A stretch of DNA of 16,927 bases from Pseudorhodobacter antarcticus (GCA_945897655.1 CAMDHB010000031.1:1-16927); one strand, 5' to 3'; shown: positions 1 through 6,796, counted from the stretch's first letter. Program-made: numbers and translations. Notes: generated from the sequence alone by a model not told the origin.

Positions 1-1315
1 GGCGCAGTTCGGTCAGTTTCACACCGATTTTCTTCAGGTGCAGGCGAGCCACTTTTTCATCCAGCGCCTTGGGCAGGATGTAGACGCCGGGGGCATAGTC
101 TTGACCCTTGGTCCAAAGCTCGATCTGGGCCAGCACCTGATTGGTGAAGCTTGCCGACATCACGAAGGACGGATGGCCGGTGGCGTTGCCGAGGTTCAGC
201 AGGCGGCCTTCGGACAGAAGGATGATGCGATTGCCCGAGGGCATTTCGATCATGTCCACCTGTTCCTTGATGTTGGTCCATTTGTGGTTGCGCAGGGAGG
301 CGACCTGGATTTCGTTGTCGAAGTGGCCGATATTGCCGACGATGGCCATATCCTTCATCTCGCGCAGATGCTCGATCCGGATGACGTCGCGGTTGCCGGT
401 GGTGGTGATGAAGATGTCTGCGGAAGCCATTTCGTCTTCCAACAGGGTGACCTCATAGCCATCCATGGCCGCTTGCAGGGCGCAGATCGGGTCAACTTCG
501 GTGACCTTCACGCGGGCACCAGCACCGCGCAGCGAGGCGGCGGATCCTTTGCCCACGTCGCCGTAACCGCAAACCACGGCAACCTTGCCAGCCATCATGG
601 TGTCGGTGGCGCGGCGGATGCCGTCAACCAGCGATTCCTTGCAGCCGTATTTGTTGTCGAACTTGGACTTGGTGACCGAGTCATTCACGTTGATCGCGGG
701 GAAGGGCAGTTGGCCGTTCTTGTGCAGATCATACAGACGGTGAACGCCCGTGGTGGTTTCCTCGGACACGCCCTTGATGGCCGCCTTGGTGCGGGTGAAG
801 AAACCGGGGGTTTCCTTCATGCGCTTGGCGATCTGAAGCTTGATCACCTCTTCTTCCTCGGACTGGGGAACGGGGATGATCTCTTCGCCAGCTTCGGCGC
901 GGGCGCCAAGCAGGACGTAAAGGGTCGCATCACCGCCATCATCGAGGATCATGTTGGCCCCTTCGGGGAACATGAAGGAGCGGTCGAGGTAATCCCAATG
1001 CTCGGTCAGGGTCTGGCCCTTGACCGCGAACACCGGGACACCGGCAGCGGCGATGGCGGCGGCGGCGTGATCCTGGGTCGAGAAAATGTTGCAGGACGCC
1101 CAGCGCACATCGGCACCAAGGGCGGTCAGCGTCTCGATCAGCGCGGCGGTCTGGATCGTCATGTGCAAGGAGCCGACAATGCGGGCGCCCTTCAGGGGCT
1201 TTGATACGCCAAACTCCTCACGGCAGGCCATCAGGCCGGGCATTTCGGTTTCAGCGATCACCAGTTCCTTGCGGCCAAATGCGGCCAGCGCGATATCTTT
1301 GACGATATAGTCCAT
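1..1315 (-). CDS. ahcY: S-adenosylhomocysteine hydrolase (partial, C-terminus off the left edge)
   Basis: Cytosolic enzyme that splits S-adenosylhomocysteine into adenosine and homocysteine, relieving product inhibition of methyltransferases and feeding the methionine cycle. Reading from the ATG at 1315-1313, 438 codons are in the window. The protein begins MDYIVKDIALAAFGRKEL and shows the substrate region NDSVTKSKFDNKYGC, the NAD-binding loop GYGDVGKGSA (GYGDVG at about residues 250-255) and the conserved stretch GNIGHFDNEIQV. No stop codon occurs before base 1. The family usually ends about 25 residues later with a C-terminal tail that closes on NAD, so only that tail is missing. The gene stands alone here and diverges from the potassium-transport operon. 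A 13-bp T-N11-A palindrome lies 10 bases upstream of the start and may be a LysR-family operator. Family assignment is very secure. Confidence 0.97.
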   Translation of the reverse strand, partial: MDYIVKDIALAAFGRKELVIAETEMPGLMACREEFGVSKPLKGARIVGSLHMTIQTAALIETLTALGADVRWASCNIFSTQDHAAAAIAAAGVPVFAVKGQTLTEHWDYLDRSFMFPEGANMILDDGGDATLYVLLGARAEAGEEIIPVPQSEEEEVIKLQIAKRMKETPGFFTRTKAAIKGVSEETTTGVHRLYDLHKNGQLPFPAINVNDSVTKSKFDNKYGCKESLVDGIRRATDTMMAGKVAVVCGYGDVGKGSAASLRGAGARVKVTEVDPICALQAAMDGYEVTLLEDEMASADIFITTTGNRDVIRIEHLREMKDMAIVGNIGHFDNEIQVASLRNHKWTNIKEQVDMIEMPSGNRIILLSEGRLLNLGNATGHPSFVMSASFTNQVLAQIELWTKGQDYAPGVYILPKALDEKVARLHLKKIGVKLTELR

Positions 1316-1324
1316 GTTCGTTTC

Positions 1325-1337
1325 TCATACCTTATGA
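1325..1337. promoter_or_regulatory. Candidate LysR-type operator (T-N11-A palindrome) upstream of ahcY
   Basis: The sequence TCATA-CCT-TATGA is a perfect 5-bp dyad with a 3-base spacer, and its outer T and A fit the T-N11-A pattern typical of LysR-family sites. It lies 10 bases upstream of the ahcY start codon, inside the probable leader. In Rhodobacter capsulatus, as I recall, the LysR protein HvrB activates ahcY, and a HvrB-like gene lies at 4278-5165. The link is inference: one short palindrome can occur by chance, and its position so close to the start would suit leader control or repression better than classical activation. Confidence 0.35.
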
Positions 1338-1447
1338 ATTTGGGGTGCATCTAGCATTGGATCGAAGTTGGGGCAATGGTTGGGGGTCACGGCGCCTCGC
1401 GTTTATGCGGTGGGGATGGTAGGTCTGGTTAAAAAAGCGGAGGATTC

Positions 1448-2770
1448 ATGAAGGGTTTCCTGAAAAACCCGGCGCGTCTGGTGCCGCTGGCCTTTGCGAT
1501 GGTTATCGTGGTGGGAACCCTGGCGTTGATGCTGCCATTCGCGCGGCCCGAGGGGGTGGGTGCGCCTTTCCTGACAGCCCTGTTCGTGGCGACATCCGCG
1601 ACGGCGGTGACCGGGCTGAGTACAGTGGATACGGCGACCTATTGGTCGGGTTTTGGCCAGGGGGTGATTTATGTCCTGTTTCATATAGGCGGGTTCGGGA
1701 TCATGTCGGCCGCGACGTTGCTGGGGATGGTGGTCAGCCGCAAGATGGGGCTGACCCGGCAGTTGATTGTACAGGCCGAGGCGAAGGGGATTGCGCCGGG
1801 AGATGTGAAGTCGGTTCTGGCCTTTGTGTTTCTGGTGGCGGCGGTGGTGGAAGTGTTTGCCGCCAGCGTCTTGACGGTTCAGTTGTTGATGGCCGGACTG
1901 CCGGGCGCCGATGCGCTTTGGCATGGAGTATTTCTGGCTGGGGCAAGCTTTACCAACGCGGGGTTCATGAGCCTGTCCGGGGGTGGGGATTTCGTGGCGG
2001 GCCACCGGTTGAGCATGGCCGTGATGATGGTGTCGATTGTGATTGGCGGGTTGGGGTTGCCCGTGCTGCATGAATTGCGGCAATGGGAAAAGGGCCGCTG
2101 GTCGCTGCATGCGCGGATGACGCTGCTGGGGACGGCTGTGCTGTTTGTGGCGGGGGCCGTGGTGACGCTGGGGTTTGAATGGGACAATCCGGCGACGCTG
2201 GGTGGCAAGCCGCTTTTCGATCAGGTCATGCAGGCGATGTTTCATTCGGTCAACACGCGGTCGGGCGGGCTGAACGTCTTTGACACGGCGGCGATCCATG
2301 AGGAGACGATGCTGGCGACCTATGCCTTGATGGTTGTGGGTGCGGGGTCGGCAGGCATGGGGGGCGGGATCAAGGTGTCAACGCTGATGATCATCCTGCT
2401 GGCTGTCTGGTCCGAAATGCGGGGCGATGCCGAGACGCAGGCCTTTGGCCGCCGGCTGTCACCCTCGGTGCTGCGCGAGGCGCTGGTGTTGGTGGCCCTG
2501 TCGGTGGCGGTGCTGATGGTCGCGGTGCTGGCCTTGCGGCTGACCAGCCATTTGCCGCTTAACCCGTTGATCTTTGAGGCGATCAGTGCGTTTGCCAATG
2601 TGGGCCTGTCGATGGGGTTGACGCATCAGTTGCAGCCAAGCGCGCAATGGATCATCATTCTGTTGATGTATCTGGGCCGTGTGGGCATCATCACGGTGGC
2701 GACGGGGTTGGCCCTGCGCGCGCGTCGCACTGAGTACCGTTATCCCGAGGAGCGTCCGATTGTTGGGTAA
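1448..2770 (+). CDS. ktrB: Potassium uptake channel subunit, KtrB/TrkH family
   Basis: Integral inner-membrane protein of 440 residues forming the ion pathway of a Ktr/Trk potassium uptake system. Four pore-loop repeats are visible: TSATAVTGLSTVDT (about 49-62), ASFTNAGFMSLSG (166-178), HSVNTRSGGLNVFDT (266-280) and SAFANVGLSMGLT (380-392). Each carries the single filter glycine typical of this superfamily. A glycine-rich gating-loop candidate, GAGSAGMGGGIKVS, is at 298-311. Length matches KtrB better than the longer TrkH. The start is set by the ATG at 1448 with the ribosome site AGCGGAGG five bases upstream. The following gene overlaps its end and encodes the cytosolic gating partner, so the pair forms a complete two-gene transporter. 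Whether it is named KtrB or TrkH is a matter of convention. Confidence 0.92.
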   Translation: MKGFLKNPARLVPLAFAMVIVVGTLALMLPFARPEGVGAPFLTALFVATSATAVTGLSTVDTATYWSGFGQGVIYVLFHIGGFGIMSAATLLGMVVSRKMGLTRQLIVQAEAKGIAPGDVKSVLAFVFLVAAVVEVFAASVLTVQLLMAGLPGADALWHGVFLAGASFTNAGFMSLSGGGDFVAGHRLSMAVMMVSIVIGGLGLPVLHELRQWEKGRWSLHARMTLLGTAVLFVAGAVVTLGFEWDNPATLGGKPLFDQVMQAMFHSVNTRSGGLNVFDTAAIHEETMLATYALMVVGAGSAGMGGGIKVSTLMIILLAVWSEMRGDAETQAFGRRLSPSVLREALVLVALSVAVLMVAVLALRLTSHLPLNPLIFEAISAFANVGLSMGLTHQLQPSAQWIIILLMYLGRVGIITVATGLALRARRTEYRYPEERPIVG

Positions 2771-3434
2771 GAAATTCGCGCCGACGTCCAATTCGGTGGT
2801 GGTCATCGGGTTGGGGCGGTTTGGCAGGGCGGTGGCGGAAAGTCTGGCACAGACCGGGCATGAGGTTCTGGGCATAGATGAACGGCCCGAGATTGTGCAG
2901 GAATTGTCGGGCATCCTGACCCATGTGGTGCAGGCCAATACCACCAGTGTCGAGGTGTTGCGGCAGTTGAATGTGGGCGACTTTCAGCATGGGGTTGTGG
3001 CGATTGGCAGCGATCTGGAAAGTTCGGTCCTGTCGGTGCTGGCGCTGTCGGAACTGGGGGTGCCGGATATCTGGGCCAAGGCGGTGACGGAACGCCATGG
3101 CAAGATCTTGCACCGCACCGGGGCGCATCATGTGGTTTACCCCGAAAAGACGATGGGCGAGCGGGTGGCGCATCTGGTCACCTCGAAAATCATCGACTTC
3201 ATCGAGTTTGACGACGATTTCGCCATCGCCAAAACCCGTGCCCCGGCGGATGCGTTGAACAAGACGCTGGCGCAAAGTGCGTTGCGGCGGGTCTATAACG
3301 TGACGATCGTGGGGGTAAAGCGCCCGGGTGCGGATTTCATCCATGGCCAGCCCGATACGATGGTCTTGCCCGGGGATTTCCTGATCGTTGCCGGGGCGAC
3401 GCGTGATGTTGAGGCTTTTGCGGGGGCGACATGA
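2760..3434 (+). CDS. ktrA: Potassium uptake regulatory subunit with RCK domain, KtrA/TrkA family
   Basis: Peripheral cytosolic subunit that gates the KtrB channel in response to bound nucleotide. With a TTG start at 2760 the protein has 224 residues, the usual KtrA length. The RCK_N Rossmann fold opens with VVVIGLGRFG (GLGRFG at about 17-22) and has the acidic end of strand 2 in GIDERPE (D40). A C-terminal RCK_C domain follows, ending in GDFLIVAGATRDVEAFAG. No ATG fits: the only upstream in-frame ATG, at 2679, would add 27 residues unlike the family. TTG at 2760 or 2763 follows GAGGAG (2747-2752) at 7 or 10 bases and overlaps the end of ktrB (stop 2768-2770), which suggests translational coupling. 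The stop overlaps the next start as ATGA. Confidence 0.9.
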   Translation: MLGKKFAPTSNSVVVIGLGRFGRAVAESLAQTGHEVLGIDERPEIVQELSGILTHVVQANTTSVEVLRQLNVGDFQHGVVAIGSDLESSVLSVLALSELGVPDIWAKAVTERHGKILHRTGAHHVVYPEKTMGERVAHLVTSKIIDFIEFDDDFAIAKTRAPADALNKTLAQSALRRVYNVTIVGVKRPGADFIHGQPDTMVLPGDFLIVAGATRDVEAFAGAT

Positions 3435-4015
3435 AGCAGGCGCGGGCCTGGCAACGGATGCTGTCGGGGCGCAGGCTGGACCTGCTGGACCCCACACCGG
3501 TTGACATTGAGATTGAGGATATTGCCCACGGTCTGGCCTTTGTGGCGCGTTGGAACGGGCAGACGCGGGGGGATTGGCCCTATTCGGTGGCGGAACATTC
3601 CCTGCTGGTCGAGGAGATTTTCGCCCGGTCAGAGCCAAGCCCGCGCTGGCGGTTGGCGGCCTTGCTGCATGATGCGCCGGAATATGTGATTGGCGACATG
3701 ATCAGCCCGGTCAAGGCATCGGTCGGGCCGGGATATGGCGAAATGGATTTGCGGCTGACGGCGGCGGTGCATCTGCGGTTCGGGTTGCCTGCGGTGCTGC
3801 CGCTGGCGATCAAGAAAGCCATCAAGACGGCGGACAAGATATCAGCCTGGCTGGAGGCAGTGCAGATTGCGGGGTTTCTGGAACCAGAGGCCGACAAGCT
3901 GTTCGGGCGGCCGGATGCGAAGGTAATGTCAGGGTTGGAAATAAAACTGCGTCCGCCCGCTGTGGTGCGGGCGGACTATATTGCGCGGCATGCCGTCTTG
4001 CTGGGGCAGGTCTGA
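3431..4015 (+). CDS. HD-domain phosphohydrolase (YfbR-like nucleotidase candidate)
   Basis: A 194-residue cytosolic protein of the HD metal-dependent phosphohydrolase superfamily. The metal ligands can be read directly: H33 in IAHGLAFVARWNG, the pair H80-D81 in LLHDAPEYVIGDM, and D135 in IKTADKISAW. SVAEHSLLV (52-60) is also typical of the YfbR-like group, whose studied members remove phosphate from deoxynucleoside monophosphates. The substrate of this protein is not shown by sequence. Its ATG overlaps the ktrA stop as ATGA, so it is probably co-translated with the potassium transporter, although no functional link is known to me. The last 65 bases contain a perfect 10-bp inverted repeat that appears to terminate the opposing small gene. 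The gene ends one base from that gene's stop. Confidence 0.85.
   Translation: MKQARAWQRMLSGRRLDLLDPTPVDIEIEDIAHGLAFVARWNGQTRGDWPYSVAEHSLLVEEIFARSEPSPRWRLAALLHDAPEYVIGDMISPVKASVGPGYGEMDLRLTAAVHLRFGLPAVLPLAIKKAIKTADKISAWLEAVQIAGFLEPEADKLFGRPDAKVMSGLEIKLRPPAVVRADYIARHAVLLGQV
3937..3976 (-). terminator. Intrinsic terminator of the small minus-strand gene, inside the HD gene
   Basis: GTCCGCCCGC (3951-3960) and GCGGGCGGAC (3967-3976) form a perfect 10-bp GC-rich stem with a 6-base loop. Read on the minus strand, the stem is followed after four bases by a T-rich run (TTTTATTT), as expected of a Rho-independent terminator. On the plus strand the stem is followed by ACTATATTGCG, with no T run, so it should not stop the HD transcript efficiently. 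It lies about 41 bases beyond the stop codon of the 57-residue gene at 4017-4190. Confidence 0.6.
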
Positions 4016-4016
4016 C

Positions 4017-4190
4017 CTACCAATTCAGGTCACGCTTGGTGTTCAGGCCCTGAATCGACTGGTCAAGGTCGCGGGTCTGGCGGGAGGGAAAACGCTCGGA
4101 CCAATTGGCATCGCGGTTGCGTCTTTGTGCGGTGGAGGCAGGGCGCTGGCCGGCGGCCAACAGCAGTGCTTCTGTGAGAATATTCAACAT
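4017..4190 (-). CDS. Small hypothetical protein, 57 residues
   Basis: I do not recognise a family. The protein starts MLNILTEALLLAAGQRPAS. It has a short hydrophobic N-terminal stretch (about 3-13), then a polar, arginine-rich remainder ending in LNTKRDLNW. The hydrophobic part is too short to be a confident membrane segment or signal. Two observations support it as a real gene. The ATG at 4190 is preceded by GAAGGAA at good spacing (7 bases), and a hairpin followed by a T-rich run lies about 41 bases past its stop. It converges on the HD gene with one base between stop codons and diverges from the LysR gene at 4278, an arrangement typical of LysR targets. In R. capsulatus an 'orf5' is described as a HvrB target; whether this is its counterpart is a guess. 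Confidence 0.6.
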   Translation of the reverse strand: MLNILTEALLLAAGQRPASTAQRRNRDANWSERFPSRQTRDLDQSIQGLNTKRDLNW

Positions 4191-4227
4191 GGCTTGTTCC
4201 TTCAAAGTGCCGTTCGTAGGTTGTTTC

Positions 4228-4277
4228 TAAGCGATTCTTGGCCCAAACTCGAGTCAGCGATTATTTTGATATGTTAG
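4228..4277. promoter_or_regulatory. Candidate LysR regulator operator region in the divergent intergenic gap
   Basis: The gap between the small gene (start 4190) and the LysR gene (start 4278) holds a direct repeat AGCGATT (4230-4236 and 4256-4262, 26 bases apart). It also holds an interrupted palindrome TTGG-C-CCAA (4238-4246) set within a T-N11-A spacing (T4235, A4247), and a perfect palindrome ACTCGAGT (4247-4254). LysR-type proteins commonly bind in such divergent gaps, repressing their own gene and activating the neighbour. The motifs are seen directly; binding is inferred. Confidence 0.35.
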
Positions 4278-5165
4278 ATGGGATTACATATGGTCCTGAA
4301 CTGGGCGCGGCTTCCCTCATTGACTTCGCTGCGGGCTTTTGAGGCTGCGGCGCGGCTGCAAAGCTTTTCGCTGGCCGCACGAGAGTTGAATGTGACCCAT
4401 GCGGCGGTGGCGCAGCAGGTGCGGGGGCTGGAGGAGCATCTGGGCTGCGAACTGGTCTTTCGGCAGGGGCGTGGGCTGGCGCTGACGGCGGAAGGCGCAC
4501 GGTTGTCGCAGGCGGTGGCCGAGGGGTTCCGCCTGATCGGCACGGCGGTTGAGGAACTGGCCAGCACGGCGCCGGGGTCGCCGGTGCGGGTTACGCTGAC
4601 CCCGACCTTTGCGGCGCAGTGGTTGATGCCACGTCTGAAATCATTCTGGTCGGCGCACCCCGAGGTGCCGATATCCCTGCATCCCGAAAAGCGCGTGATC
4701 GATCTGCGGCGCGAGGGGATCGACCTTGGCATCCGGTTCGGCAATGGCAAATGGCCGGGGCTGGAGGCGGAGTTTCTGACGGCGGCGCATTATGTGATTG
4801 TTGGTGCGCCATCGCTGTTGCAGGGGCGCGAGAACCTGACGACCGCGGAACTGTCAGCCATGCCTTGGGTGATCGAGGAGGACTGGCCCGAGGCGCTGAG
4901 TTGGCTGCGCAGTTTCGGGCTGCGGCCTGATGCCATGAACATATCCTACATCCCGACCGAGGAACTGGCGTTGTCCGCGGCGCGGCAGGGCTATGGCCTG
5001 CATGTGGAGGCGGCGGCACTGATGGAGGCGGATGTGGAAAGCGGGGCGTTGCGGATTGTGGGGCGGGTGATGGATGACAGCCTGGCCTATTATCTGGTCA
5101 GCCGTCCAGGCCCCAAGCGGCCCGAGTTGAAGACGTTCATAAAATGGATAAAGGCTGCCGTTTGA
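4278..5165 (+). CDS. hvrB: LysR-type transcriptional regulator, HvrB candidate (GcvA-like)
   Basis: A 295-residue LysR-family regulator, the usual length. The N-terminal winged helix-turn-helix is clear: LPSLTSLRAFEAAARLQSFS, then ELNVTHAAVAQQVRGLEEHLG (about residues 12-60). An effector-binding domain follows (about 95-290) with the family opening VRVTLTPTFAAQWLMPRL. The N-terminal sequence is of the GcvA/AmpR-like branch. The start could be the ATG at 4278 or the one at 4290; neither has a strong ribosome site. Its position beside hvrA and near ahcY matches my recollection of R. capsulatus hvrB, a LysR-type activator of ahcY, but the symbol rests on that context and not on a diagnostic motif. 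The stop codon lies in or beside the loop of the shared terminator with hvrA. Family assignment is secure; the symbol is moderate. Confidence 0.85.
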   Translation: MGLHMVLNWARLPSLTSLRAFEAAARLQSFSLAARELNVTHAAVAQQVRGLEEHLGCELVFRQGRGLALTAEGARLSQAVAEGFRLIGTAVEELASTAPGSPVRVTLTPTFAAQWLMPRLKSFWSAHPEVPISLHPEKRVIDLRREGIDLGIRFGNGKWPGLEAEFLTAAHYVIVGAPSLLQGRENLTTAELSAMPWVIEEDWPEALSWLRSFGLRPDAMNISYIPTEELALSAARQGYGLHVEAAALMEADVESGALRIVGRVMDDSLAYYLVSRPGPKRPELKTFIKWIKAAV

Positions 5166-5179
5166 CAGGCAGCCTTTAT
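5148..5179. terminator. Bidirectional terminator between the LysR gene and hvrA
   Basis: ATAAAGGCTGCC (5148-5159) and GGCAGCCTTTAT (5168-5179) form a perfect 12-bp stem with an 8-base loop. The LysR stop codon TGA (5163-5165) lies in the loop, so the left arm encodes the last residues of the protein. Read on the minus strand, the stem is followed by CCATTTT, giving hvrA a reasonable terminator. In the plus direction the T-rich right arm gives only a weak U run. Confidence 0.75.
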
Positions 5180-5196
5180 GCCAGGTGGGCGGTATA

Positions 5197-5511
5197 TCAG
5201 ACGGACAGGTCTTCCGGCGACATGCCGGATTTCAGTGCCGCTTCAAACCAGCGGGGTTTGCGGCCACGGCCCGACCAGGTGTCAGACTTGTCAGCCGGGT
5301 TTGCGTATTTCGGTGCAGCGGCTGCACGCTTGCGGATAACCGGCGCGCCGGTCAGCTCGGCCCAGGAATAACCCTTGGCACGCGCAATCTCTTCCAGTTC
5401 GGCAATCGCTTCCTTGCGCTTGCGGTCTTCAAACGTGGCAACTGCCTTTGCCACTTGTGATTGAAGGTCCTTGAGTTCCTTGAGCGACAGGCTGTTCAGA
5501 TTGATGTCCAT
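5197..5511 (-). CDS. hvrA: H-NS-like DNA-binding regulator HvrA
   Basis: A 104-residue H-NS-family protein of the HvrA/Spb type. Residues 8-45 form a charged, probably coiled-coil oligomerisation region (SLKELKDLQSQVAKAVATFE), followed by a linker. The DNA-binding core of the family follows, with TWSGRGRKPRWFEAAL at about 78-93. In R. capsulatus HvrA is a nucleoid-associated factor that adjusts photosynthesis and nitrogen-fixation genes, in the latter case to light and ammonium. The ATG at 5511 has AAGGA eight bases upstream. It is the last gene of the senC-regA-hvrA run, 68 bases after regA, and ends at the bidirectional hairpin terminator. Order and orientation match the Rhodobacter cluster, which supports the symbol. 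Confidence 0.9.
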   Translation of the reverse strand: MDINLNSLSLKELKDLQSQVAKAVATFEDRKRKEAIAELEEIARAKGYSWAELTGAPVIRKRAAAAPKYANPADKSDTWSGRGRKPRWFEAALKSGMSPEDLSV

Positions 5512-5579
5512 CGGACTTATCCTTTTTATTTTCCTGTGCCTATTTATCGCGCAAGATTTGGATGATCAAGAGAGTAGAA

Positions 5580-6134
5580 TTACTTTGGGCTGCGTTTTGC
5601 CAAGATACGCTGAAGTGTCCTGCGGTGCATGGTCAGCTTTCGCGCCGTTTCCGAGACATTTCTTTCGCACATTTCATAGACACGCTGGATATGTTCCCAG
5701 CGCACACGATCGGCAGACATCAGGTTATCGGGCAGTTCCGGGTGCACCTCGCCTTTTGAGAGCAGGGCATTGGTGATGTCATTGGCGTCAGCCGGTTTCG
5801 AAAGATAGTCAATTGCCCCTATTTTGACAGCGGCAACTGCGGTTGCAATGGCGCCATATCCGGTCAGGATCACCACGCGGCAATTCGGACGCCGGGCGTG
5901 AAGCGCTTCGACCACATCAAGTCCATTGCCGTCGCCAAGGCGCAGGTCAACCACGGCATAGGCGGGGGGTCGGTCCATTGCAATGGCGCGACCTGCCGCC
6001 ACGCTGCCAGCAATTTCCGGCACAAAGCCACGCTTTTCCATCGCTTTGGCCAGGCGACGCAAAAAGGGTTCATCGTCATCAACCAAAAGCAGAGATGGAT
6101 CGGGCCCCAGATCCTCGACGAATTCCTGTGACAT
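5580..6134 (-). CDS. regA: Redox response regulator RegA (PrrA/ActR)
   Basis: The 184-residue response regulator of the RegB/RegA global redox system, the standard RegA length. The receiver domain has the acidic cluster LLVDDDEPF (16-24), the phosphorylated aspartate D63 in AVVDLRLGDGNG, the TGYG switch segment and the conserved lysine in YLSKPADA. A short linker leads to a Fis-type helix-turn-helix, ERNVSETARKLTMHRRTLQRIL, at the C-terminus. The start is the ATG at 6134 with AAGGA just upstream; an in-frame extension to 6173 gives a non-conserved leader and is rejected. In relatives, phosphorylated RegA controls photosynthesis, CO2 and nitrogen fixation, hydrogenase and terminal oxidase genes. 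Its kinase RegB is encoded divergently at 6884. It lies 56 bases downstream of senC and is probably co-transcribed with it. Confidence 0.97.
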   Translation of the reverse strand: MSQEFVEDLGPDPSLLLVDDDEPFLRRLAKAMEKRGFVPEIAGSVAAGRAIAMDRPPAYAVVDLRLGDGNGLDVVEALHARRPNCRVVILTGYGAIATAVAAVKIGAIDYLSKPADANDITNALLSKGEVHPELPDNLMSADRVRWEHIQRVYEMCERNVSETARKLTMHRRTLQRILAKRSPK

Positions 6135-6190
6135 CTTTGTCCTTTCTGACACCCTGCTGCCATTGCGCAACAACGGCGGTTTCAGTCAAG

Positions 6191-6796
6191 CTAGCGTGAT
6201 TTCAGGAAACAGCCAACGCGTTCCGTCATTTCCTGCGCCGTTGCTTCCCGGGGAAAGAAATCTGCAAAGCCAATCCCGGGAAGCATGAGATAGGTGAATG
6301 TGGTGTGCTGGACCTGATAGTTGTCGGTCGCGCCTTCAGGGATCTGGTAGAAGACCTTGTAGGCAGTTGCGGCGGCCTTGACCTGTTCGGGGGTGCCGGC
6401 CAGCCCAATCAGGCCTTCGCCAAAATAGTCGGTGTATTCGGCCAACACCTTGGGCGTGTCGCGGGCCGGATCGACCGAGATGAAAAGGGGCGTCAGGCCT
6501 TGGCCCACGGCGGTTGCCACCTCGACATTGCGGGCGTTGTCCAGCGGGCAGACATCGGTGCAGGAGGCAAAGCCGAAGTAAACCAGCGCAGGTTTGGCCA
6601 GAACCTCGGCGTCGGTGACGGTTGCACCCGTCTCATCCACCAAGGTGAACGGACCGCCGATGGTGCCGCCCGCCACATTGCCGCTGCGGCATTCGGCAAA
6701 GGCGTCGGCGGCGTTGCGCGACACGATCTGATAGCTGGTCCAGCCCAGCAGCGAGGTGAGGGCCACGACACCGGCACTGGCGATAAGTCTGTTCAC
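6191..6796 (-). CDS. senC: Sco1/SenC/PrrC family copper-binding redox protein
   Basis: A 201-residue membrane-anchored periplasmic protein of the Sco family, involved in assembling the copper centre of cytochrome oxidase and, in Rhodobacter, linked to redox signalling through RegB. After one N-terminal membrane segment (about 4-24) comes a thioredoxin-like domain. It has the copper-binding CxxxC (C79 and C83 in FASCTDVCPLD) and the distal histidine H164 in QVQHTTFTYLM. I chose the GTG at 6796, preceded by GAGGA at 7 bases, giving the natural start MNRLIASAGVVAL. The ATG at 6814 adds six polar residues and has its nearest AAGGA 12 bases away. It is the first gene of senC-regA-hvrA and diverges from regB. 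Confidence 0.93.
   Translation of the reverse strand: MNRLIASAGVVALTSLLGWTSYQIVSRNAADAFAECRSGNVAGGTIGGPFTLVDETGATVTDAEVLAKPALVYFGFASCTDVCPLDNARNVEVATAVGQGLTPLFISVDPARDTPKVLAEYTDYFGEGLIGLAGTPEQVKAAATAYKVFYQIPEGATDNYQVQHTTFTYLMLPGIGFADFFPREATAQEMTERVGCFLKSR

Noticed and set aside
38..1204. Long plus-strand open frame opposite ahcY
   Set aside because: It lies entirely antisense to a well-conserved enzyme and has no family features or ribosome site. Such frames are common in GC-rich genomes.
1316..1447. Riboswitch in the ahcY leader
   Set aside because: SAH or SAM riboswitches can precede methionine-cycle genes, but the gap shows only a short palindrome and no conserved core or set of paired stems that I could identify.
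1403..2299. 298-residue minus-strand open frame opposite ktrB
   Set aside because: His- and Arg-rich shadow translation of a membrane-protein gene, with no ribosome site or homology features.
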